Below, piece by piece: positions 17,667-25,194 of a stretch of 58,633 bases of DNA (position 1 is its first letter; each line of letters begins with the position of its first letter). The stretch is taken from NCBI GenBank assembly GCA_000179315.1, contig ADZZ01000415.1:19687-78319 (forward strand), read 5' to 3'. A program made the position numbers and the translations under genes. The notes under the pieces are model-generated. The model saw only the letters and a program-made list of their open reading frames with translations. It was not told the DNA's origin and searched no databases. The stretch is from a delta proteobacterium NaphS2 (lineage in GTDB: Bacteria; Desulfobacterota; DSM-4660; Desulfatiglandales; Desulfatiglandaceae).

Positions 17667-19355
17667 ATGGCCCTGACCTTCAATCCGAAGATTTTTCAGG
17701 ACATTGATGAAAAGTACGCCGCATGGAAGAAAAAGCTGGGCAAGGTTTTCGCTAAAAAACCCGAGCGCCTGAAAAGGTTTTCCACGGTTTCCGATAAAAA
17801 AATCGCCGATATTTACACGCCCGCCGATCTTAAAGATCAGGATTTTGCCGCCGATATCGGATTTCCCGGCGATTACCCGTTTACCAGGGGGGTACAGCCT
17901 TCCATGTACCGGGGCCGCCTCTGGACCATGCGCATGTTTGCGGGCCTGGGAACCGCCGAGGACACGAACCGGCGTTTTCATCTCCTGGTCCGTGAAGGGC
18001 AGACCGGGCTTTCAACGGCTTTTGACATGCCCACCTTGATGGGTTATGACACGGACTCACCCAAGGCCAGGGGAGAATGCGGCAAATGTGGCGTGGCCAT
18101 CGATACCCTCAAAGATATGGAAGATCTGTTTTCTGGGCTTCCCATCGACCGGATCACGACTTCCATGACCATCAACCCGCCGGCCGCGGTCATCTGGGCC
18201 ATGTATATCGCCATGGCTGAACACCGCGGGATCGACCGAAAAGTCCTGGGCGGCACCATTCAAAACGATATGCTAAAGGAATTTGTGGCGCAGAAAACCT
18301 TTATGTGCCCCCCGGAGCCCTCCGTCCGTATTGTCACGGATACGGTGGAATTCGGCACAAAAGAGGTGCCCCGCTGGAACACCATCAGTATCAGCGGATA
18401 TCATATTCGCGAAGCGGGTTCAACGGCCGTGCAGGAGCTGGCCTTTACCCTGGCGGACGGTATCGCCTATACGGAAAAAGCGCTGGAACGGGGTCTGCAC
18501 GTGGACGCATTTGCCCCGCGATTCTCCTTTTTCTTTAACTCTCATCTGGACTTTTTTGAAGAAGTGGCCAAATTCAGGGCTGCCCGGCGCATGTGGGCCA
18601 GGATCATGAAAGAACGGTTCGGCGCAAAAGATCCTAGAAGCCTGTGGATGCGCTTTCATACCCAAACGGCGGGATGCTCCCTGACGGCCCAGCAGCCTTA
18701 CAACAATGTGGTCAGAACGGCCCTTCAAGGACTTGCTGCGGTGATGGGAGGGACCCAGTCCCTTCATACCAATTCCCTGGACGAGGTGTTGGCCATTCCC
18801 ACGGAGGAGGCAGCCACCATCGCCCTTCGAACCCAGCAGATTATCGCCGAAGAATCAGGAGTAGCCAACACCATTGATCCCCTTGGCGGTTCCTATTTCG
18901 TGGAAACCCTTACCAACCAGATGGAAGAGGAAGCATTCGAACTTATTCATAAGATTGACCATATGGGCGGTATGCTGGCTGCCATCGAACAAAATTTTCC
19001 ACAACAGGAAATTGCCGATGCAGCATATCATTATCAGAAACAGATTGATGACCATGAAAAGACCGTGGTGGGGGTGAACAAGTACGCCATCGATGCAGAG
19101 GACATTCCCGTGGAGGTGCTGGAAATTGACGAGGCCCTAGAGACCATTCAAATTGAAAAGACCCATCGCGTCAAAGAAAACCGCGACGGTGCAGCGCTTA
19201 AGCAATGTCTCGAAAAAGTCGGGGAAGCCTGCACGGGAACCGAAAATGTTATGGAACATCTCATAACGGCGGTCAAAGCCGGCGCAACGCTTCAGGAGCT
19301 TTGTGATGTTTTCAGGGATGTGTTCGGTTCCTATCGCGATCCGGGGATTTATTGA
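17667..19355 (+). CDS. B12-dependent acyl-CoA mutase, large subunit (isobutyryl-CoA mutase-like)
   Basis: The 562-aa protein is the catalytic TIM-barrel subunit of the methylmalonyl-CoA mutase family, without the B12 domain, which is encoded by the next gene. The conserved His is H246 (ISGYHIREAG). Two substrate-specificity positions are telling. The residue equal to Tyr89 of methylmalonyl-CoA mutase is F91 (TMRMFAGL), and the one equal to Arg207 is Q209 (EFVAQKTF). Phe plus Gln is the pair known from isobutyryl-CoA mutase, whereas Tyr plus Arg hold the carboxylate of methylmalonyl-CoA. FHTQTAGCSLTAQQPYNN is also intact. I infer butyryl-CoA/isobutyryl-CoA interconversion. A different small branched acyl-CoA is possible, and annotation as plain methylmalonyl-CoA mutase is likely wrong. 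AAGGAGGTAAGC precedes the start. Confidence 0.9.
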   Translation: MALTFNPKIFQDIDEKYAAWKKKLGKVFAKKPERLKRFSTVSDKKIADIYTPADLKDQDFAADIGFPGDYPFTRGVQPSMYRGRLWTMRMFAGLGTAEDTNRRFHLLVREGQTGLSTAFDMPTLMGYDTDSPKARGECGKCGVAIDTLKDMEDLFSGLPIDRITTSMTINPPAAVIWAMYIAMAEHRGIDRKVLGGTIQNDMLKEFVAQKTFMCPPEPSVRIVTDTVEFGTKEVPRWNTISISGYHIREAGSTAVQELAFTLADGIAYTEKALERGLHVDAFAPRFSFFFNSHLDFFEEVAKFRAARRMWARIMKERFGAKDPRSLWMRFHTQTAGCSLTAQQPYNNVVRTALQGLAAVMGGTQSLHTNSLDEVLAIPTEEAATIALRTQQIIAEESGVANTIDPLGGSYFVETLTNQMEEEAFELIHKIDHMGGMLAAIEQNFPQQEIADAAYHYQKQIDDHEKTVVGVNKYAIDAEDIPVEVLEIDEALETIQIEKTHRVKENRDGAALKQCLEKVGEACTGTENVMEHLITAVKAGATLQELCDVFRDVFGSYRDPGIY

Positions 19356-19370
19356 TTTGGAGAGGGAATT

Positions 19371-19775
19371 ATGAAACACGAACGAAGAGTCAGAGTGATG
19401 GTTGCCAAGCCGGGGCTTGACGGGCATGACCGGGGGGCCAGAATCATTGCGCGGGCTTACCGCGATGCCGGTTTTGAGGTGGTCTACACGGGGCTTCATC
19501 AGACTCCCGAGGAAATCGTGGAAGCAGCCATTCAGGAAGACGTCGATATGGTCGGCCTTTCCAGTCTGGCCGGCGCCCACAAATATCTTTTTCAGACGGT
19601 TGTTGAACTGCTGCGGGAAAGGGGCGCCGAGGATATTGTGGTGTGCGGCGGCGGCATTATTCCCGATGAGGATATCAAAAAATTGAAATCCGCCGGCGTC
19701 AGGGAAATATTTACGCCGGGAGCAACCCTGGATGAGATTGTCAAATGGGTGAAGGAAAATGTAAAGCCCAGATAA
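19371..19775 (+). CDS. B12-binding small subunit of the acyl-CoA mutase
   Basis: The 134-aa protein is a stand-alone cobalamin-binding Rossmann domain. The motif GLDGHDRGA contains DxHxxG, with H19 as the lower axial cobalt ligand, and GLSSLAGAH and VCGGGIIP line the B12 tail pocket. Together with the large subunit 15 bases upstream it forms a split mutase, as in isobutyryl-CoA mutase and in archaeal and some bacterial methylmalonyl-CoA mutases. Fifteen bases downstream begins the GTPase chaperone. The length is normal for a single-domain subunit. Confidence 0.95.
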   Translation: MKHERRVRVMVAKPGLDGHDRGARIIARAYRDAGFEVVYTGLHQTPEEIVEAAIQEDVDMVGLSSLAGAHKYLFQTVVELLRERGAEDIVVCGGGIIPDEDIKKLKSAGVREIFTPGATLDEIVKWVKENVKPR

Positions 19776-19789
19776 AGAGAGCCTCCATA

Positions 19790-20764
19790 ATGAAAGATCT
19801 GGTGGAAAAGGTAACAAGCGGCGACGTCCGTACGGTGGCACGGCTCATCCGGGATGTGGATGACGGCATGCCTGAGGTGCGTGAGGCATTGAAAGAGCTC
19901 TATCCGTATACGGGAAACGCCTATGTGATCGGCATTACCGGTGCACCGGGGGTCGGCAAGAGCACCCTGGTAGACCAGATGGTGGCCCATCTTAGAAAAC
20001 GGGGCAAAACCGTCGGCGTCCTGGCGGTGGATCCCACCAGCCCTTTCAGCGGCGGCGCCATTCTGGGAGATCGGGTGCGCATGCAGCGGCACAGCATGGA
20101 TTCCGGGGTGTTTATCCGGTCTCTGGCGACACGGGGACATTTCGGCGGATTGACCCAGTCCACGCGAAGCGCCATCGACATCCTGGATGCCATGGGAAAA
20201 GATGTGATCCTGGTTGAAACCGTCGGTGTGGGCCAGGATGAAGTGGATGTGGTGCGTAGCGCCCACACAACGGTAATTGTCGTGGTTCCCGGCATGGGAG
20301 ATGATATTCAGGCCATCAAGGCGGGGATTCTGGAAGTAGGCGATATTTTCCTCATCAACAAAAGCGACCGCGAAGGGACCGATAAAACCCTCAACGAACT
20401 CAGATTGATGATTGAAATGGATCAGAAAAAATTTGATAAGGGACTGTGGAAACCACCTATCATCAAGGTTGAGGCCGTCTTTGACAAAGGTGTGGATGAT
20501 TTCTTGGCCGCGGTGGATGAACATGCACGCTATCTAGAGCAAACCGCGGGAGGATTGAAATCCAGGCGAAGTCCCGAAAGGGTTCGCCAGGAGATGGTTG
20601 AAATGATCAAAGCCCGTTTGTTCGAGGAAGTATTGGACAAATTGACCGAGACCGGCGAATTCGATCGTGCCGTTGATGCCATTGTGAAAGGGTCCCTGGA
20701 TCCTTATTCAGCCTGCGAAGGCCTTGTCTTCCCGGCACTTGCGGGGCTTCCCGACGAAGAATAG
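19790..20764 (+). CDS. meaB: MeaB/ArgK-type G-protein chaperone of the B12 mutase
   Basis: The 324-aa P-loop GTPase has Walker A GAPGVGKST, the switch DPTSPFSGGAILGDR, VETVGVGQDEVDV (the G3 region) and NKSD (G4, base recognition). MeaB-family proteins use GTP to load adenosylcobalamin and to protect or eject damaged cofactor from the mutase. Its location directly after the two mutase subunits fits that role. I used ATG 19790, because the frame that starts at 19745 would overlap the small-subunit gene and add residues outside the fold. The C-terminal helical segment used for dimerisation is present. Confidence 0.94.
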   Translation: MKDLVEKVTSGDVRTVARLIRDVDDGMPEVREALKELYPYTGNAYVIGITGAPGVGKSTLVDQMVAHLRKRGKTVGVLAVDPTSPFSGGAILGDRVRMQRHSMDSGVFIRSLATRGHFGGLTQSTRSAIDILDAMGKDVILVETVGVGQDEVDVVRSAHTTVIVVVPGMGDDIQAIKAGILEVGDIFLINKSDREGTDKTLNELRLMIEMDQKKFDKGLWKPPIIKVEAVFDKGVDDFLAAVDEHARYLEQTAGGLKSRRSPERVRQEMVEMIKARLFEEVLDKLTETGEFDRAVDAIVKGSLDPYSACEGLVFPALAGLPDEE

Positions 20765-20789
20765 TCCTTATAAGGAAAAAGCGAGGTTC

Positions 20790-21032
20790 ATGTTCGGTAT
20801 CTTCTGGTGGGTTCGCCAAACCATTCTGATTTTTGTGGGTTGTTTTTTCATTGCTTTTGGAATTCTACTGCTGGTTTCCGCTTACGGGATGGATGATCCT
20901 TATTCCTTTATCATGGGTTTTTTTTCTGCCAATCTCATGATTCTCATCAGTGCTACCCTGGTTTTGGGTTTTGTTTTGCGAATGGTCAAGGCCTACAAGC
21001 TATCCAAGAATAAAGATGATCCATCAGAATGA
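20790..21032 (+). CDS. Small two-helix membrane protein, function unknown
   Basis: The 80-aa protein starts MFGIFWWVRQ and has two clear membrane helices (about 7-30 and 40-64), then a short positively charged tail (KAYKLSKNKDD). I do not recognise a family. It begins 25 bases after meaB and its stop overlaps an upstream ATG of the regulator, so it belongs to the operon. An earlier in-frame start at 20724 would overlap meaB and is less likely. It may be an inner-membrane accessory protein, but nothing shows its job. Confidence 0.6.
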   Translation: MFGIFWWVRQTILIFVGCFFIAFGILLLVSAYGMDDPYSFIMGFFSANLMILISATLVLGFVLRMVKAYKLSKNKDDPSE

Positions 21033-21058
21033 ATAGGCAAAAAGCGAGGGAGGGATTC

Positions 21059-21607
21059 ATGGCGGGTATCAAAAAAGACCAACCCATCGGCAAGCGACTC
21101 ATGAAGTTGCGGAAAGAGAAAAAATTGACCCTAAAACACCTGGGCAATGAAACGGGCCTCAACCCCCGGTTTATCTCCCGGGTTGAAAAAGGGGAGGTGA
21201 TGCCCCCCGTCTCGGTGATCCTTCAGCTCTCAAGGGCGCTCGAAGTGGATTCAAGTCTTTTGTTGCTGGAAGAGAAGAAGCGCGCCGGTGAAAAATCAGC
21301 CGAAGGTTACCAGAAGCGGACCGAGGACTACAGCTATGAGACCCTCACGCCGGAAGCCAGGCATAAGCACCTGAAAGCTTTCAAGGTGTTCATCGATCCC
21401 AAAAGCGAACACAAGCCGGTGGGGTACCAGCATCTGGGAGAAGAATTCCAGTATGTGATCAAAGGAAAAATCGAAGTGATGGTGGGAGAAAACAAAAATA
21501 TTCTGGGGCCGGGGGAGAGCCTCCATTTCAATTCTTCCATTGTTCACAAATTGAAGAACATCAGCGCAGAAAAGGCGGAGCTCCTGGTGGTACTCTATAC
21601 ACCTTGA
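21059..21607 (+). CDS. XRE-family HTH regulator with C-terminal cupin domain
   Basis: The 182-aa protein has an N-terminal helix-turn-helix (LTLKHLGNETGLNPRFISRVEKG, residues about 25-47) and a C-terminal cupin barrel (about 105-182; HLGEEFQYVIKGKIEV and LGPGESLHFNS). HTH-cupin proteins sense a small ligand and usually regulate the operon they sit in, so it is a good candidate for controlling this acyl-CoA operon. The start at 21059 follows GAGGGAGG; the upstream ATG at 21029 would add ten residues. Its stop codon is 14 bases before the second acyl-CoA dehydrogenase. Confidence 0.9.
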   Translation: MAGIKKDQPIGKRLMKLRKEKKLTLKHLGNETGLNPRFISRVEKGEVMPPVSVILQLSRALEVDSSLLLLEEKKRAGEKSAEGYQKRTEDYSYETLTPEARHKHLKAFKVFIDPKSEHKPVGYQHLGEEFQYVIKGKIEVMVGENKNILGPGESLHFNSSIVHKLKNISAEKAELLVVLYTP

Positions 21608-21621
21608 CGGAAGAGGGGAAT

Positions 21622-22764
21622 ATGGCCTACCAACTCAATGAAGAACAGCGCATGATTCGCGCCATGGTCAGAGAGTTTGCACGGGAGAGTGTTTTGCCCA
21701 CCGCGGCGGAAAGAGATCTCACCGGCGAATTCCCCGCCCAAAATCTCAAGAAGATGGGAGCGCTGGGCCTGCTGGGCATGAATGCGCCGGTAGAGTACAA
21801 CGGCGCCGGCGTGGACACGGTGAGCTATTGTCTGGCCCTTCAGGAGATTGCCTATGCCTGTGCGTCCACGGCGGTGATCATGTCGGTGCACAATTCCGTT
21901 GCCTGCGGTCCCATCAATCTCTTCGGTTCCGATCACCTGAAAGACAAATATCTCAAGAGACTTGCAACGGGGGAAATTATAGGCTCCTTTGCCCTGACGG
22001 AACCGGGCGCGGGGTCTGATCCCGTAAGCCAGAAAACCAAAGCCGTCAGAGACGGCGACAGCTACATCATCAACGGCAACAAAATGTTCATTACCACCGG
22101 CAAGAACTCCCATGTGACGGTGGTAACGGCCTATACGGACCCGGACAAGAGACATCGCGGCATCAGCGCCTTTGTGGTGGAAAAGGGAACCAATGGGTTT
22201 TCCGTGGGCAAGGAAGAGAAAAAGATGGGGCTTCGCGCATCCGACACGGTGGAATTGATTTTTGAAGATTGCCGTGTTCCGGCGGAAAACCTGCTCGGGC
22301 AGGAAGGGGACGGATTCGTGATTGCCATGACGTCCCTTGACGGCGGCCGCATCGGGATCTCATCCCAGTCCCTCGGCGTGGCGCAGGCCTGCCTCGATGC
22401 GGCGGTGAGTTATGCAAATGAACGGGTCCAGTTCGGCAGGCCCATATCACAGTTTCAGGGACTCAGATGGATGATCGCCGATATGGCCACCCAGATTGAA
22501 GCGGCGAGACTGTTGACTTTCAATGCGGCCGCCATGCGGGACCGCGGCGAGAATTACACGGCCGCCGCTTCCATGGCCAAGGTATTTGCTTCGGAAATGG
22601 CCAACAGGACAGCCTACCAGGCCCTGCAGATTCACGGGGGATATGGCTATATTCAAGAGTATCCGGTGGAAAGGTATTATCGGGATGCCCGGGTGTTTAC
22701 CCTTTACGAAGGGACCTCTGAAATTCAGAGGACCGTTATTGCGAAACACGTTATCGGAAAATAG
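21622..22764 (+). CDS. Short-chain acyl-CoA dehydrogenase 2
   Basis: The 380-aa flavoprotein is related to acyl-CoA dehydrogenase 1: SFALTEPGAGSDPVSQ, QIHGGYGYIQEYPVER and the catalytic E363 in LYEGTSEIQR are intact. The Glu position again indicates the short/medium-chain type. Having a second dehydrogenase in an operon with an isobutyryl-CoA-type mutase suggests that one enzyme may act on butyryl-CoA and the other on a branched acyl-CoA; I cannot tell which. Start ATG 21622 is preceded by GAGGGGAA. The TAG stop is followed directly, in the same frame, by the remnant of another protein. Confidence 0.92.
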   Translation: MAYQLNEEQRMIRAMVREFARESVLPTAAERDLTGEFPAQNLKKMGALGLLGMNAPVEYNGAGVDTVSYCLALQEIAYACASTAVIMSVHNSVACGPINLFGSDHLKDKYLKRLATGEIIGSFALTEPGAGSDPVSQKTKAVRDGDSYIINGNKMFITTGKNSHVTVVTAYTDPDKRHRGISAFVVEKGTNGFSVGKEEKKMGLRASDTVELIFEDCRVPAENLLGQEGDGFVIAMTSLDGGRIGISSQSLGVAQACLDAAVSYANERVQFGRPISQFQGLRWMIADMATQIEAARLLTFNAAAMRDRGENYTAAASMAKVFASEMANRTAYQALQIHGGYGYIQEYPVERYYRDARVFTLYEGTSEIQRTVIAKHVIGK

Positions 22765-22992
22765 ATTTTCGGAAGCATTGGTGGCTTAAGCGCCCTGGGC
22801 GCGGGCCTTTACAGCATCGGCATCCCAAAGAACAGCGTCCTGAAATATGAAAAGGCCGTCAAAGCCGACAACTTTCTGGTGATTTTCCATGGCACCGAGG
22901 AAGAGGTGAAAGAAGCCAAGGAAAGACTCCGCGCCACCAACCCAACGGAATCGGCGGTGCATCTGGCGAGCGAACAAAAAGAAAAGAAGTAG
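22765..22992 (+). pseudogene. C-terminal remnant of a DUF1269-like (general stress/permeability type) protein
   Basis: Directly after the TAG of the acyl-CoA dehydrogenase, and in the same frame, 75 sense codons read as GSIGGLSALGAGLYSIGIPK, then NSVLKYEKAVKADNFLVIFH and a charged tail ending in KEKK. This looks like the C-terminal half of small proteins in which a glycine-rich segment is followed by a GIP-K-x-S-V-L-x-Y-E motif and a short alpha/beta domain. No start codon or ribosome site precedes it. I interpret it as the tail of a lost neighbour gene, joined by deletion. The family name is from memory. Confidence 0.6.
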
Positions 22993-23044
22993 GGGCAACC
23001 CCCCGTGGTTGCCCAGGGGCGGGTACCCACAGGGGGGTACCCCT
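22993..23044 (+). repeat. GC-rich palindromic repeat pair
   Basis: Two adjacent palindromes lie here: GGGCAACC...GGTTGCCC (stem of eight) and GGGTACCC...GGGTACCC. The second ends in the bases that encode the last residue and stop of the minus-strand gene at 23043. Such GGGCAACCCC/GGGGTACCCC units look like a dispersed intergenic repeat; only this copy is in the window. It may also help to terminate the two converging transcripts. Confidence 0.5.
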
Positions 23045-23966
23045 ACGGTCTTGCAAAGGCGGTATGCCGTAACATTTCCATGCCGCCTTTTTTTTCAATA
23101 AGATCCATCTCCTCCGGGTTGCGGGCCAGCAGCGCACCGGCAAAGCCGATGGCATTGACGGAGATGGATTCAAAGAATTCCTTGGACCGGGGGACCAGCA
23201 GCATCCATCCTCGGGTGAAAAGTAGATTGTAAGGGCCCGACTGCAAGGTCTCGTCGCGTTCGGAAAACGGGTTCATGCCAAGTTGTTGCAGCATAAGGCG
23301 ATACATCTGATGAAGGGTTTGACCTACCGCATCGTGGGGCATGCCGGTCATGGGAGAAAATCGCTTATAAGCATGCAGAAACGGTAGCCCGGGGATCACC
23401 CCCGGGTTTTCCTGCCGCCTTTCCATGAGGCTTTCCACGGGCACCGGATGCCCCGATGATGACATGGGTAGCGGAATCAGTTGAAGATGTTTGTGATCCT
23501 GGCTTGCCCCCGCCACTTTTCCGCCGTTATAAAAAACAAGTCCGTCAAATTCAGCCAGGCACCGCCAGCCCGCCTGAAAGTCTCGAACCGTTAAAAGGGT
23601 TTCCTGATGCTCAAATTTGCGTGTCACAATGAGCAGATGGTGCTCGATCACATTAAATTTATTGAGCAGGCAGAGATGGGTATCCGAGACATCGGCTACA
23701 AACATGGGCTGTTCATGGGGGAGAAAGGGGTTGGGGTTCTCTCCATTTCTCTTGTCCCGCCCTGCTTTCAGAACTTTTTCGGCGTCTTTTCGGGCAAGGC
23801 TTTCCACCATGCGAACCAGAAAATCAACCCCGCCATCCGGCATCACGCTCGCCTCGGTTATGATCGGTTTAAGGGCACCGGTTTGAAGGGCCGCATCCGT
23901 TGTCTTCCTGATTCGGTTCCACAAGGTCCCATTTGAGAAGAGTGCAATATCCGTGTTTGTGTCCAT
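23043..23966 (-). CDS. Ap4A phosphorylase / ATP adenylyltransferase-like protein
   Basis: The 307-aa protein has the HIT-related active-site motif QDHKHLQLIP (H-x-H-x-Q) preceded by FYNGGKVAGAS, and the upstream NKFNVIEHHLLIVTR, both characteristic of the APA1/APA2 group. These enzymes split diadenosine tetraphosphate with phosphate into ATP and ADP. The protein has the usual length and should be cytoplasmic. Its start codon overlaps the stop of the upstream membrane-protein gene by one base (TAATG), so the two are coupled. Its last codons come from a palindromic repeat. Confidence 0.85.
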   Translation of the reverse strand: MDTNTDIALFSNGTLWNRIRKTTDAALQTGALKPIITEASVMPDGGVDFLVRMVESLARKDAEKVLKAGRDKRNGENPNPFLPHEQPMFVADVSDTHLCLLNKFNVIEHHLLIVTRKFEHQETLLTVRDFQAGWRCLAEFDGLVFYNGGKVAGASQDHKHLQLIPLPMSSSGHPVPVESLMERRQENPGVIPGLPFLHAYKRFSPMTGMPHDAVGQTLHQMYRLMLQQLGMNPFSERDETLQSGPYNLLFTRGWMLLVPRSKEFFESISVNAIGFAGALLARNPEEMDLIEKKGGMEMLRHTAFARP

Positions 23967-24652
23967 TATTCCTCTGTAACGTTGGGGTTGCCGTAAAAAA
24001 AATCTCTCATGTTTTTCATTTTACCATAGCAGACCAGACGGTCGCCAAAATGGATATGGTCGCTGGCTTTGGGAAAGGGTATGTTTCCCTGGTCGCTTTC
24101 GATGGAGAGGACCAAAATCTCGTGCTCGCTGAAACCGGAGTGAATCAAGTCTTTGCCGGTGGCTTCACATTCGGCACCCATGAGCACCCGCATGACGCCG
24201 TAGCCGTCTCCCTGTTCCAGGACTTCATCCACATGCACCTGATCCAAATGAAACAGTCTGCGGACTATTTTTCCCAGCCGTCGTCGGAGTCTTCGGGCAA
24301 CTCTGTGGTAGGTGGCCAGGCGATGGAGCAGGAAGAGGGAAACCGCAATGATTCCCAGATTGATGGCAAGTTCCGTAACGTTCGTCTTCTTGAGTGATGA
24401 GGCAAAGGTGGCGATGACGGATATGAGCCCCGCGTTGCCAAGGATCATCAGCGCCATGATGATCTTGCGGCGTCTGGGATGGTTTACCACCATTTCGGCT
24501 TCTCTGGTGGTAAAGCCTGTTCCGGAAAAGGCGGAAAGGGCTTGAAACTGTGCACGAGGCTTTTCAACGCCGGTGAACTGTAATGCCAAGCCACCCATAA
24601 GAACGATGATGTAAATGAAACAGATCAAAATAATCAATAGAATAACATGCAT
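23966..24652 (-). CDS. Small TrkH-like membrane protein with C-terminal RCK/TrkA-C domain
   Basis: The 228-aa protein begins with a strong membrane helix (about 1-25), then SGTGFTT, which resembles the selectivity loop of TrkH/Ktr potassium transporters. Two more helices follow (about 60-85 and 93-115). A cytoplasmic domain from about 145 has the features of TrkA-C/RCK-C (FPKASDHIHFGDRLVCYG), usually a ligand-binding regulator of ion transport. The start was placed at 24652 because GGAGG lies eight bases upstream; the frame is open 44 codons further, but that part looks non-genuine. It is too small for a full TrkH, so a multimeric or accessory role is likely. Potassium linkage is an inference. 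Confidence 0.65.
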   Translation of the reverse strand: MHVILLIILICFIYIIVLMGGLALQFTGVEKPRAQFQALSAFSGTGFTTREAEMVVNHPRRRKIIMALMILGNAGLISVIATFASSLKKTNVTELAINLGIIAVSLFLLHRLATYHRVARRLRRRLGKIVRRLFHLDQVHVDEVLEQGDGYGVMRVLMGAECEATGKDLIHSGFSEHEILVLSIESDQGNIPFPKASDHIHFGDRLVCYGKMKNMRDFFYGNPNVTEE

Positions 24653-24827
24653 AAAAACAGCCTCCAGATCAGTGGACTGTGAATGCTTCAGCGCCCCGTC
24701 AAAAAGGGGATAAAACGCCGTTTTGATCTCATAAACAAATGGTTTTGTCAATGATCGAAAAACCGCCGCTATGACAGCCCACACGGCAGTGAAACGGATT
24801 TTGAAGTTATTTTAATCAGATGATCTG

Positions 24828-24857
24828 TTTACAGCGGTGTCTCTTTTATGATTTAAT
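24828..24857 (+). promoter_or_regulatory. Possible promoter for the kaiB-kinase operon
   Basis: TTTACA (24828-24833) and TTTAAT (24852-24857) are 18 bp apart, about 50 bases before the kaiB start. The match is moderate. The rest of 24653-24910 contains no gene that I can support. Confidence 0.35.
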
Positions 24858-24921
24858 GGCCCTACTCTCTTGTGGTGGAGGCTGAATCCTAGAATCAAGG
24901 AAGAATATCCATGGAAAAAAA

Positions 24922-25194
24922 GTGCTTCTGAAATTGTTTGTGACGGGGAAAACTCCCAGGTCCAGAAAGACTATCGACAACGTAAAAAGTGCATTCAAGG
25001 CCCGGCTTTCGGAAAACGCAATTCCGGAAGTTATCGATGTCCTTGACAGACCGCAACAGGCACAGGAGGAAGAGGTTCTGGTAACGCCAACCTTGATTCG
25101 CCTTATACCGACGTCAGTGCGCCGTTTGATCGGCGATTTTTCCGACGGCAATAAGGCATTCGATCTTCTGGATTTCGGTGGAGAAACGTCATGA
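24922..25194 (+). CDS. KaiB-family (circadian-clock/thioredoxin-fold) protein
   Basis: The 90-aa protein is a near full-length KaiB domain: LLKLFVTGKTPRS at the N-terminus, VIDVLDRPQQAQEEEVLVTP in the middle and TPTLIRLIPTSVRRLIGDFSD at the end. KaiB proteins switch folds and bind KaiC or SasA-like kinases. The start is uncertain. GTG 24922 opens the frame, but AAGGAAG and ATG 24911 lie just upstream in another frame, separated only by a run of seven A. An eighth A would give MEKKVLLKLF, the expected KaiB N-terminus. The stop overlaps the start of the signalling protein (ATGA). No kaiC is in the window. Confidence 0.85.
   Translation: MLLKLFVTGKTPRSRKTIDNVKSAFKARLSENAIPEVIDVLDRPQQAQEEEVLVTPTLIRLIPTSVRRLIGDFSDGNKAFDLLDFGGETS

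Noticed and set aside
16436-17683. A 415-codon minus-strand open frame
   Set aside because: It is antisense to acyl-CoA dehydrogenase 1, whose catalytic motifs are intact; the antisense product is His- and Gly-rich without a family.
17667-19355. Plain methylmalonyl-CoA mutase
   Set aside because: The Tyr89 and Arg207 equivalents are Phe and Gln, which fit isobutyryl-CoA mutase instead.
22993-23046. CRISPR-like repeat
   Set aside because: There are only two adjacent palindromes with no regular spacers and no cas genes.
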